Below, one piece after another: positions 17,977 to 26,026 of a DNA stretch of 64,000 nucleotides. Source of the stretch: an uncultured Nitrospira sp. Its GTDB lineage: Bacteria > Nitrospirota > Nitrospiria > Nitrospirales > Nitrospiraceae. The notes beneath the pieces are model-generated. The model did not search any database. It was given only the letters and a program-made list of their open reading frames with translations, and was not told the DNA's origin. A program made the translations under genes and the position numbers. Within the stretch, counting starts at the first letter, position 1. Each line of letters starts with the position of its first letter. The stretch covers positions 1 to 64,000 of the forward strand of contig CABVSA010000002.1 of assembly GCA_902500805.1 (NCBI GenBank). Direction: 5' to 3'.

Positions 17977-18842
17977 CATCGAGCACGATGGGTCTGCCCA
18001 TGCCTATAGTGGACGGTCGAATCGGGGTGATCGCCGGGAATGGGCGATTTCCGATCATCTTTTCCGATAACGCTCGCAAAATGGGTCTTCAAGTCATTGC
18101 TGTGGCTCATGAAGGTGAAACAGAACCGGAGCTCGAGCAGCATGTCGACCGGATTCATTGGGTCAAAATCGGCCAACTGAACAAGTTGATTAGTGCCTTC
18201 AAGGCCGACGGGGTACGCCATGTCGTGATGCTGGGAGGGGTTAAGAAGACCCACATCTACAGCAACGCCCGTCCTGACTTTCGGGTGTTGGCCTTGGCCA
18301 CGAAATTGGTCCTCTGGAAGGATGATGATATTCTCCGTGCATTGGCGGCAGAACTCGAAAAGGACGGTATCACGATTTGTGAGTCGACATTCGGCCTTGA
18401 CGGCATTTTGGTCACGGAAGGCACGCTGACTTCTCGCCAGCCCACGAAAAAGGAATGGGGCGATATCCGATATGGCTGGGATGTTGCCAGAGAGACCGGA
18501 CGTCTCGACATCGGTCAATGCGTGGTCGTCAAGGATCGTACAATTGTAGCAGTTGAGGCGGTTGAAGGAACCGATGAGGCGATCAAGCGTGGAGGCGCAC
18601 TCGCTAAGGATGGAGTGGTCGTCGTGAAGCGGTGTAAGCCGCAACAGGACCTCCGATTTGATTTGCCTGCTGTCGGGCCAAGAACCATTGAGGTCATGCG
18701 CTCCGTCAAGGCGTCCGTACTGGCCGTTGAGGCAGGTCGGTCGGTGATGCTGGATCGAGAGGAGCTCCTTCGCCATGCAGAGGATGCAGGAATCGCCGTT
18801 GTCGGCGTGGCTCGTGAAGAAGAGTTGAGCACAGGGACCTGA
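17973..18842 (+). CDS. lpxI: UDP-2,3-diacylglucosamine pyrophosphatase LpxI
   Basis: Encodes 289 residues from a GTG that overlaps the lpxA stop. LpxI replaces LpxH in many alpha-proteobacteria and other phyla. It hydrolyses UDP-2,3-diacylglucosamine to lipid X. Family features (DUF1009): N-terminal RIGVIAGNGRFPIIFSDNAR, IGQLNKLISAFKADGVRHVV, MLGGVKKTH, and a C-terminal domain with KRCKPQQDLRFDLPAVGP and ML(D)REELLRHAEDAGI. No lpxH-like gene is in the window, so this is the expected enzyme for the step before LpxB. Confidence 0.95.
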   Translation: MTSSTMGLPMPIVDGRIGVIAGNGRFPIIFSDNARKMGLQVIAVAHEGETEPELEQHVDRIHWVKIGQLNKLISAFKADGVRHVVMLGGVKKTHIYSNARPDFRVLALATKLVLWKDDDILRALAAELEKDGITICESTFGLDGILVTEGTLTSRQPTKKEWGDIRYGWDVARETGRLDIGQCVVVKDRTIVAVEAVEGTDEAIKRGGALAKDGVVVVKRCKPQQDLRFDLPAVGPRTIEVMRSVKASVLAVEAGRSVMLDREELLRHAEDAGIAVVGVAREEELSTGT

Positions 18843-18855
18843 GTCAACGGAGACG

Positions 18856-18896
18856 TTTCAGAATCTGAAGATCTGTTGATCTATTGATTTCTGAAA
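18856..18896. other. Nested stem-loop between lpxI and the Gfo/Idh gene
   Basis: Outer arms TTTCAGAATC (18856-18865) and GATTTCTGAAA (18886-18896) enclose a perfect inner stem AGATC-TGTT-GATCT (18869-18882). No run of T follows, so it is not a standard intrinsic terminator. An RNA-processing or attenuation role is possible. Confidence 0.4.
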
Positions 18897-18942
18897 TTCA
18901 CCAACTCAATCAAGAGATTTTCCCATTCAGTTCAAGAGGTGT

Positions 18943-19878
18943 ATGGCCAAACTTCGTGCGGGTGTGATTGGAGTCGGACATCTCGGGCAACATCATGCGC
19001 GTCTCTATGCCTCATCACCGGATACGACGTTGGTTGGTGTCATGGATCAAGATGGCACACGGGCTTTCGCCATCGCTGAGAAGTTCGGGACACAGCCATT
19101 CAGTGGTCTGGCGGAGTTTTTGAAACAGGTTGAGGTCGTCAGTATTGCCGTGCCTACCTCCGGTCATTATGCTGTTGCAAAGGCCTGCCTCGAAGCAAAA
19201 AAACATGTTCTTGTAGAAAAGCCGATCGCGGTGTCGCCGAGTGAGGCGCGGGACCTTGTCGGATTGGCCGATCGTCACGGATGTACATTGCAAGTGGGGC
19301 ACAGTGAGCGGTTCAATCCCATCATGCCGCTCATGCGACCTCATATCCACACTCCGATGTTGTTCGAATGTCATCGATTGGGCACGTATAGTGAACGGGG
19401 TACCGACGTCGACGTCGTGCTTGATCTCATGATTCATGACATTGATCTCCTGCTTTCCTGCAACCCTGGCCCTGTCGAGGCGGTCTGGGCTACCGGTGGA
19501 CTTTTGCTTTCTCCGACCCATGATGTCGCCAATGCGCGCATCCAGTTTAAGAAAGGCTGTGTTGCACAGCTGACCGCCAGTCGGATCTCCCCCAAGGCCA
19601 TGCGTCAATGGCGAGTATTCCAACCCGATGGGTGTGTCACAATTGATTTTCAGTCTCGGCAAGGAGTCGTCGGGCGCCGATCGGTTGCTGCTGATGGCAA
19701 ACGGACGATGGCAATGGAAGAGGCTCAGGCCGGCGATGCAGAGCCGCTCAAATTGCAGCTGGAGTCGTTTCTCCATGCCGTTCGTGTGCGATCTCGCCCC
19801 GTCGTGTCCGGCGAAGATGGAGCAGCGGCCGTGGAGCTCGCGCATCGCGTGCTCGCTGCGATGAAGATGCCTGGGTAA
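18943..19878 (+). CDS. Gfo/Idh/MocA-family NAD(P)-dependent oxidoreductase
   Basis: Encodes 311 residues. The N-terminal Rossmann fold has AGVIGVGHLGQHHARLYASS, the family EKP motif appears in HVLVEKPIAVSPSEA, and the substrate domain carries VVLDLMIHDIDLLLS. Members oxidise or reduce sugars or sugar nucleotides, and close relatives sit in lpx operons between lpxA/lpxI and lpxB in several phyla. In some bacteria GnnA of this family oxidises UDP-GlcNAc to allow an amide-linked lipid A. The GnnB partner is not adjacent here, so that role is only a possibility. Confidence 0.88.
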   Translation: MAKLRAGVIGVGHLGQHHARLYASSPDTTLVGVMDQDGTRAFAIAEKFGTQPFSGLAEFLKQVEVVSIAVPTSGHYAVAKACLEAKKHVLVEKPIAVSPSEARDLVGLADRHGCTLQVGHSERFNPIMPLMRPHIHTPMLFECHRLGTYSERGTDVDVVLDLMIHDIDLLLSCNPGPVEAVWATGGLLLSPTHDVANARIQFKKGCVAQLTASRISPKAMRQWRVFQPDGCVTIDFQSRQGVVGRRSVAADGKRTMAMEEAQAGDAEPLKLQLESFLHAVRVRSRPVVSGEDGAAAVELAHRVLAAMKMPG

Positions 19879-19982
19879 CAGAAGGGGCTCGAGCATCTTT
19901 AGCCGAACCGGTCGCGTCAGGGGCTTCCGTCCGGATTCAACGAGAATAGCTGAATCATATCGATCATGGGTGATTGGCCATC

Positions 19983-21113
19983 ATGGCACGCATTCTAATT
20001 GTCACGGGCGAAGCCTCTGGTGATCTCCATGGGGCGAATCTTGCCAAGGCCCTTAGGGCCAACGATCCTCAGGTCTCGCTGGCTGGGATCGGTGGGGCGG
20101 CGATGGAGGCGGCCGGTGTGCAATTAGTCTGCAAGATGGGGCAGTTCGACGTGATGGGCATGGTCGGGCCCTTGGCGTTATTATCCATCTTTCGACGGTT
20201 TTTCTTCATGCGGCGATTGTTCAGGTCGGAACCATGGGATGCGGTTGTCTTTGTCGATAATCCAGGATTGAACCTGCGGTACGCTTACTTCGCCAAAGGC
20301 GCGGGGTTGCGCGTGTTTTACTATGTCGCGCCGCAGATCTGGGCCTGGGGGGCCTGGCGGATGTACTGGATTAAGAGGCGAGTCGATCAGGTGTTGGTTA
20401 TTCTACCTTTTGAGAAGCCCCTGTATGACGAAGCGGGTATGCGGTGTACGTTTGTCGGCCATCCCATCCTGGATGCAGTCGACGCATCCTACGATCGGAG
20501 AGCGCTACGCGCCAGGTTTGGTTTCTCTCATGATGAGCGTGTGATTGCCTTGTTGCCGGGGAGTCGGACACATGAAGTCCACACTCTGTTGCCGATACTG
20601 GTTGCAGCCGCAGAGAAGTTGGCCCACCGGGAGCCCAAAACGAAGTTTATCTTGGCGCAGGCTCCCACAATTCAGGATAATCTGTTGCAGCCGCTCTTGC
20701 GGCAAAGTTCGGTGCCTATCACCCTGGTCAGAGAACAAGCCAGTGAAGTGATGGCGGTCGCCGATGTGGTGCTGGTGGCGTCGGGTACTGCGACGTTGCA
20801 AGCGGCTGTCGTGGGCACTCCAATGGTATTATGTTATCGAACAACGGCATGGGAGTTTTGGATCGCGAGCTTCTTTATTCGGGTCAAATGGATCGGGCTT
20901 GTGAATTTGGTCGCAGGTCGATCCGTCGTGCCGGAGTTGTTGCAGGATGAGGCTACCGGTCAACGGCTCTATGAAGAGGCACTGCGGATTTTAGAAGATC
21001 CAATAGCCTATGCGGATATGAAGCGGAGCTTGGCGCAAGTACGAGACGCGTTAGGTGCACCCGGAGCGTCAACCAGAGCAGCGGAGAAGGTGTTGGCAGT
21101 ATGTCGGGCCTAG
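19983..21113 (+). CDS. lpxB: Lipid-A-disaccharide synthase LpxB
   Basis: About 376 residues from the ATG at 19983 (a TTG nine bases earlier is also in frame). LpxB joins lipid X and UDP-diacylglucosamine to the tetra-acyl disaccharide at the inner membrane. Signatures: ILIVTGEASGDLHGANLAKA, the DNPGLNLR loop, YYVAPQIWAWGAWR, FVGHPILDAV, LLPGSRTHEV and the C-terminal QAAVVGTPMVLCYRT. It overlaps msbA by 13 bases. Confidence 0.96.
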   Translation: MARILIVTGEASGDLHGANLAKALRANDPQVSLAGIGGAAMEAAGVQLVCKMGQFDVMGMVGPLALLSIFRRFFFMRRLFRSEPWDAVVFVDNPGLNLRYAYFAKGAGLRVFYYVAPQIWAWGAWRMYWIKRRVDQVLVILPFEKPLYDEAGMRCTFVGHPILDAVDASYDRRALRARFGFSHDERVIALLPGSRTHEVHTLLPILVAAAEKLAHREPKTKFILAQAPTIQDNLLQPLLRQSSVPITLVREQASEVMAVADVVLVASGTATLQAAVVGTPMVLCYRTTAWEFWIASFFIRVKWIGLVNLVAGRSVVPELLQDEATGQRLYEEALRILEDPIAYADMKRSLAQVRDALGAPGASTRAAEKVLAVCRA

Positions 21114-22849
21114 AGCGGTTTAAACGGCTCATGCAGTATGTCCGTCCGTATCGGGCGAGATTTGTGGGCGGGTTTGTCTGTTCCGGCCTCGTGGCACTCT
21201 CCACCGGAGTGTATGCATGGCTGGCCCGCCCGGTACTAGATGGCATCTTTATTGAAAAAAATGAACGGCTGCTGTTGGTGTTGCCTTTAGCCCTGTTAGG
21301 GGTCGTGGCTGTGAAGGCGGTGTTCAGCTATGGAGTGAACTATCTCATGGCCTATGTCGGCAATCAGGTGGTGGCCGATATTCGCCAAGAGTTGTTTCAG
21401 CGGCTCATGCGGTTGCCGGTTGGGTTTCATGATTCGAACACCTCCGGCCGTTTGGTCTCCCGAGTCGTCAACGATGTGGGATTGATGGCGAATGCGGCCT
21501 CGAATGTCGTCAAAGACATGTTCCAGAATGCGCTCACGTTTCTCGCCATGGTCGGTGTCATTCTCTATCAGGATTGGAGATTGGCCGGCATCTCACTCAT
21601 TGTGCTTCCACTGGCCGGCCTGACGATGGTGCGTGTGGGTAAGCGGTTGAAGAAATTGGCCGCCAGCGGACAAGAGCAGATGGGGGACATGTCGTCGACG
21701 TTACAAGAAATCTTTGCCGGCATCCGAGTCGTGAAAGCCTTCGGCCGTGAAGATGAAGAAGGGGAGCGATTCCGAGCACGGAACCGGGCCTATCTCTCCA
21801 CGACGCTCAAAACGAATCAAGTGTGGGCGATCGGCCATTCCCACATGGAAATTATCGGCGTGATCAGCATCGCCACGCTGATCTGGTATGGCGGCTATCT
21901 CGTGATCAACGGGACGATGACTCCCGGGGCGTTCTTTTCCTTCATGGCGGCTATGATATTGGCCTATACGCCGATTCGAAAGTTGTCGGGATCCAACAAT
22001 TTGATCCAGCAGGCACTGGCAGCAGCGGAACGCGTGTTTGATGTGTTGGACATGAACACGGAGCAGGCGCGCGATCATGGCACCGCCCCATTGATGGGTA
22101 TCAAGCAAGCCATTGAGTTTCAGGGTGTGTCATTACGCTATGAGAACCACACGGTCTCTGCCCTCACCGATATTGATCTGGTCATCAAGCCGGGTGAAGT
22201 GATTGCGCTCGTGGGAAGCAGTGGGAGTGGAAAGACTTCGTTGGTGAGTCTACTGCCGCGGTTTTATGAGCCGACGGCTGGGCGGATCCTCATTAATGGT
22301 TTGCCATTGTCCTCATATGAACTGCATTCGCTGCGCGCACACATTGGTATCGTCTCGCAAGAGATCGTCTTGTTCGATGATACCATCCAACGGAACATTG
22401 CGTTTGGGCGGACTGGTGCGAGCCTAGCCGATGTGGAGCAGGCGGCCAAACTGGCCTATGCCCAGGATTTCATTCTTCGTCTCCCGGAGGGCTATCAATC
22501 GATCATCGGAGAGCGTGGGCTGAAGTTATCCGGAGGCGAGCGCCAACGTCTGGCCATTGCGCGGGCCATTCTTCGGGATCCGCCGCTGTTGATTTTGGAT
22601 GAGGCCACCTCCGCATTGGATACGGAGTCTGAACGGATCGTGCAATTAGCGCTTACGAATTTGATGAAGAATCGGACGACCTTGGTGATTGCGCATCGAC
22701 TCTCCACGATCCAAAATGCCGATCGCATTGTGGTCTTGGAACGCGGAGCCATTGTTGAGATTGGGACGCATGAGGAACTACTCAGGAAGGGTGGGACGTA
22801 TCACCGTCTCCATGCCTTGCAGTTTCAATCCGAAGAAGTGCCCCACTGA
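21101..22849 (+). CDS. msbA: Lipid A export ABC transporter MsbA
   Basis: Encodes 582 residues with fused membrane and ATPase domains. Six transmembrane helices lie in about 15-310, and the nucleotide-binding domain in 340-580. That domain has Walker A GSSGSGKTS, signature LSGGERQRLAIARAILRDPP, Walker B LLILDEATSALD and the switch His in IAHRLS. MsbA flips core-lipid A across the inner membrane. Overlap with lpxB and the surrounding lpx/waa genes support this over a general multidrug exporter. Confidence 0.94.
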   Translation: MSGLERFKRLMQYVRPYRARFVGGFVCSGLVALSTGVYAWLARPVLDGIFIEKNERLLLVLPLALLGVVAVKAVFSYGVNYLMAYVGNQVVADIRQELFQRLMRLPVGFHDSNTSGRLVSRVVNDVGLMANAASNVVKDMFQNALTFLAMVGVILYQDWRLAGISLIVLPLAGLTMVRVGKRLKKLAASGQEQMGDMSSTLQEIFAGIRVVKAFGREDEEGERFRARNRAYLSTTLKTNQVWAIGHSHMEIIGVISIATLIWYGGYLVINGTMTPGAFFSFMAAMILAYTPIRKLSGSNNLIQQALAAAERVFDVLDMNTEQARDHGTAPLMGIKQAIEFQGVSLRYENHTVSALTDIDLVIKPGEVIALVGSSGSGKTSLVSLLPRFYEPTAGRILINGLPLSSYELHSLRAHIGIVSQEIVLFDDTIQRNIAFGRTGASLADVEQAAKLAYAQDFILRLPEGYQSIIGERGLKLSGGERQRLAIARAILRDPPLLILDEATSALDTESERIVQLALTNLMKNRTTLVIAHRLSTIQNADRIVVLERGAIVEIGTHEELLRKGGTYHRLHALQFQSEEVPH

Positions 22850-22853
22850 CTCG

Positions 22854-23524
22854 ATGAAACATTCGCCCCTCATGAAATGGTTGAAGCTTTCTGTGCTGCC
22901 TCCGGTGGGGGCGGCCCTTATTCGAGGAGTGGCTCGGACGATGCGGTGCGAGACCCGTGGGCACGAAGCAGTCGATGCGTTGTATCGTGAAGGACACCAC
23001 GCGATTTTAGCGTTTTGGCATGCGCAGCAGCTGATGATGCTGCACGGGTATCGTGGTGCCGGTACTCAGATGCTGATCAGTCAGCATGGCGACGGTGAGA
23101 TTATCGCACGGATTATTGCGCGATTTGGGCACCAGACTGTGCGTGGGTCAAGTACGAGGGGCGGGGCGACGGCCTTGCGGGCGTTGATCAGGTTGGGACG
23201 GTCTGGTTGGGATCTTGGTGTGACACCGGATGGTCCGAAGGGACCGCGCCAGGTAGCCAAGCTTGGGGTGGTGCAGTTGGCCAAGGCGACGGGGCTTCCT
23301 ATCGTGCCCATGGTGTTTGCCTGCTCAAAAAAAAACTCTTTGCGAGCTGGGATCGCTACATGATCCCGTATCCATTCTCCAAGGGCCTCTTCCTCTTTGG
23401 GACCCCACTCTGGGTCTCACGTGAAGCTGATGATGCGAGGCTTGAAGCCATTCGCCTGGAGCTCGAGACGGTGCTCAACCGGTTGACCGATCAGGCGGAA
23501 GAAGAAGTGAAACGTGAAAAGTGA
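22854..23524 (+). CDS. DUF374/LpxL-like lysophospholipid acyltransferase, interrupted by -1 frameshift
   Basis: Frame 0 starts at the ATG at 22854 and gives MKHSPLMKWLKLS onward. It carries the acyltransferase features AILAFWHAQQLMML and GVTPDGPKGPRQVAKLGVVQ, but meets a TGA at 23361-23363 soon after an A9 run (23327-23335). The -1 frame continues with LFASWDRYMIPYPFSKGLFL and runs to the stop at 23522-23524, which is the expected C-terminal half of the family. Zero-frame codons over the run end in A-AAA-AAC, a classic slippery heptamer. The full product would be about 223 residues, normal for DUF374, which places acyl chains on lipid A in some bacteria. A sequencing error cannot be excluded. 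Confidence 0.75.
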
Positions 23525-23584
23525 GATGTGAAGCGTAGGAGGCTCGGAAACTTTGCGGTACGTTTCACCTTTTACCTCTTACGT
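23512..23584. repeat. Imperfect 26-bp inverted repeat (intergenic palindrome)
   Basis: Arms 23512-23537 and 23559-23584 pair at 19 of 26 positions, and most mismatches are G/A exchanges that would form G-U pairs in RNA. The loop is 21 bases. The left arm includes the last codons and stop of the acyltransferase gene. The sequence is built from repeated GTGAAA/CGT-type words, as in mobile palindromic elements. Confidence 0.6.
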
Positions 23585-23598
23585 CAAACTTCGTCCCC

Positions 23599-24936
23599 AT
23601 GTGGAAGCTGCTCTATAACATTGGCCTGCTGATCGCTGCTCCTGTGGTTATTGGAGTACTGTGGGCCAAGCCTCGTTGCCGCCCGGGTTTTTCCCAAAGA
23701 ATGGGGTGGCGCCTTCCTGCAGCTGAAAACGCCCAGCCAGCTAGACCGGTCATATGGGTGCATGCGGTGTCGTTAGGGGAAGTGGTGGCAGTGGCACCTC
23801 TGGTGAAGGCCTTGCATCAGCGGCATCCTGAATTCCGGTATCTCGTCTCGACCGTGACCGAAACCGGCCGTGAGGCGGTTGAACAGCGGCTCGGCGGCAT
23901 GACCGAACATTGCTATGCTCCACTTGATTTCCCATGGGCGGTGGCTCGGATGGTCGGCCGTGTGAAGCCAGCCCTCTATCTTTTCGTTGAAACGGAACTG
24001 TGGCCCAATATTCTGTGGACCTTGCGTGCGCACGGGGTGCCGGCGGTGCTCGTGAATGGACGCTTATCATCTCGATCATTTGGCAGGCAAAACATTTTTG
24101 GTATCCGTTCCTTCTGGCGTTCGGTGCTTGCCACGTTAGCACTTTGCCTGATGCAATCTGATCGGGATCGACAGCGGATTGTCACGTTAGGGGCGGAACC
24201 AGAACGTGTGCAAGTGACCGGCAATATCAAGTTTGATCAGCCGTTACCTTCTGTTCAGCCTGACGAGTCGCAGCGCCGGAGTCTTGGGCTCAATGAGCAC
24301 GAGCAGTTGATCCTTGCCGGCAGCACCCATGCAGGAGAAGAAGAACTTCTGGTTGCAGCCTATGGAACAATCGCGAAGTCATTTCCTTCGACGGTGCTCA
24401 TGCTTGCCCCTCGCCATATCGAGCGAGCTGATCAAGTTGAGAGGATGATTCAAGCGGCTGGATTTGTGGCGCAGCGTAAGAGCCGCCTCCGAGAAACACT
24501 CACCGGCCCGCGCGTCATCATTTTGGACACGCGAGGAGAATTGTCCCGTGCGTATCGGGAAGCCGTCGTGGCGTATGTCGGTGGGACGCTGGTTCCCGTC
24601 GGAGGGCACAATTTGCTCGAACCTGCCGTGTGGGGGACGCCGGTGATGTTTGGACCCTATACAGACCATTGTGCCGAGATTGCGACACTGTTGTCAGAAT
24701 CCGGAGGAGGGCGTCGGGTGATGGGAGTGCAGGACCTCGTCGTCTCAATGGAAGAATGGATACGGCAGCCTGACAGACGGAATCAAGATGGGCAGGTGGC
24801 GAAACAGGTGGTGTGTGACAACCAAGGTGCTCTCATGCGGAGTGTGGAGCAGATAGAGCGCTGTCTCCATACTGGCCACTTGGACCCCAACCACTCTGTG
24901 GCAAAAGAGGTAGGGCCTCTGGTGGTCAAGCCCTGA
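23599..24936 (+). CDS. waaA: 3-deoxy-D-manno-octulosonic acid transferase WaaA (KdtA)
   Basis: Encodes 445 residues. WaaA transfers Kdo from CMP-Kdo to lipid IVA at the inner membrane. It has an N-terminal anchor (LLYNIGLLIAAPVVIGVLW), then IWVHAVSLGEVVAVAPLVKA, VSTVTETGREA, YAPLDFPWAV and VETELWPNILW, all hallmarks of the family. The C-terminal half has LAGSTHAGEEE, VYVGG-type AYVGGTLVPVGGHNLLEPAV and MFGPYTDHCAEIA. The N-terminal FxERxG motif, whose Glu is the proposed base in Aquifex WaaA, reads FSQRMG here. One stop-to-start base separates it from lpxK. Confidence 0.95.
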   Translation: MWKLLYNIGLLIAAPVVIGVLWAKPRCRPGFSQRMGWRLPAAENAQPARPVIWVHAVSLGEVVAVAPLVKALHQRHPEFRYLVSTVTETGREAVEQRLGGMTEHCYAPLDFPWAVARMVGRVKPALYLFVETELWPNILWTLRAHGVPAVLVNGRLSSRSFGRQNIFGIRSFWRSVLATLALCLMQSDRDRQRIVTLGAEPERVQVTGNIKFDQPLPSVQPDESQRRSLGLNEHEQLILAGSTHAGEEELLVAAYGTIAKSFPSTVLMLAPRHIERADQVERMIQAAGFVAQRKSRLRETLTGPRVIILDTRGELSRAYREAVVAYVGGTLVPVGGHNLLEPAVWGTPVMFGPYTDHCAEIATLLSESGGGRRVMGVQDLVVSMEEWIRQPDRRNQDGQVAKQVVCDNQGALMRSVEQIERCLHTGHLDPNHSVAKEVGPLVVKP

Positions 24937-24937
24937 T

Positions 24938-26026
24938 ATGTCATTTTTGTCGCCAGGACAACCGGTCCGTACAGGGCTCTACTGGGTGGCTGGCTTGTAC
25001 GGTCTCATCGCCCACATTCGGCGATGGTGTTATCGGCATGGTTGGCTGCTCACCACACGATTACCTTGTCCGGTCATTAGCGTAGGAAACCTGACGGTCG
25101 GAGGAACAGGAAAGACTCCGTTCGTTATCTTTCTGGCTCAACGATTAATGGCGAAGGGACGGCGAGTCGCGATCTTGAGCCGAGGCTATAAGCGGACGAG
25201 TCACGCACCGCATGTGCTGGTATCGGATGGAGTGCATCTCTTGTCCGACTCATCGGAATCGGGGGACGAACCGTTCTTAATGGCTCAGCGCTGTCCCCAC
25301 ACCGTCGTGGCAGTGGGCACAAACCGTGTGGCACTCGGTCGCTGGGTCTTAGAGCAACATCTAGTCGATTGTATGATTTTGGATGATGGGTTTCAGCATC
25401 TCGCGCTTCATCGAGACGTGGATTTAGTACTGCTGGATGCCACTGATGCGGTCGGACTCGACGCACTGCTTCCGGCGGGAAGATTGAGAGAGCCGTTGCA
25501 TGGGTTGGATCGGGCGAGCGCGGTTGTGATCACGCGAGCCGATTCTCGCCACGACGTCGATGCCGTTCGGAGCCGATTGTGCACGATGCCTTGTCTTTCC
25601 GACGGTGCCATTGAAGTGGTGTTCCGGCCAGAGTCTTTCATCGCGATCAGGTCGGGAGCGTCACAGTCAATTGAGTGGGGGGAGGGGAAAAAGGCTTGGT
25701 TGGTGAGCGGAATCGGAAATAGTCTCTCCTTCCGACGATCGGCTGAATCTGTTGGAATAGAGATCGTGGGCGAAACCATGTTTGAAGATCATCATCGCTA
25801 CAGTCTTCGTGAGGTTGAGGCGGTTCGTACCAAGGTACAGGGGAGCGGGAGTGACATCATCTTGACGACTGAAAAGGATGGCGGGAAACTGGCGTCCCTG
25901 CTCAGGGTCAATGATGCGTGGTGGATGCTCCGTCTTGAAACAGACGTGGTTCGAGGAGAAGATCGGTTGTCCCGCTTGATAGATGAGGCGCTATCGCAAA
26001 GCAGCCCATCGGAGCGTCATGCTTAA
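24938..26026 (+). CDS. lpxK: Tetraacyldisaccharide 4'-kinase LpxK
   Basis: Encodes 362 residues. LpxK phosphorylates the 4' position of the lipid A disaccharide. It shows the P-loop VGNLTVGGTGKTPFVIFLAQ near residue 50, SRGYKR, GDEPFLMAQR, a DDGFQHLALHRDVDLVLLDA segment with the family DDGFQ motif, and the C-terminal DHHRYS and LTTEKDGGKL. The gene begins two bases after waaA and overlaps the next gene's likely start at 26019. Confidence 0.96.
   Translation: MSFLSPGQPVRTGLYWVAGLYGLIAHIRRWCYRHGWLLTTRLPCPVISVGNLTVGGTGKTPFVIFLAQRLMAKGRRVAILSRGYKRTSHAPHVLVSDGVHLLSDSSESGDEPFLMAQRCPHTVVAVGTNRVALGRWVLEQHLVDCMILDDGFQHLALHRDVDLVLLDATDAVGLDALLPAGRLREPLHGLDRASAVVITRADSRHDVDAVRSRLCTMPCLSDGAIEVVFRPESFIAIRSGASQSIEWGEGKKAWLVSGIGNSLSFRRSAESVGIEIVGETMFEDHHRYSLREVEAVRTKVQGSGSDIILTTEKDGGKLASLLRVNDAWWMLRLETDVVRGEDRLSRLIDEALSQSSPSERHA

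Noticed and set aside
22689-22853. Upstream extension of the acyltransferase frame
   Set aside because: It lies inside msbA in another frame. The family N-terminus is reproduced from the ATG at 22854.
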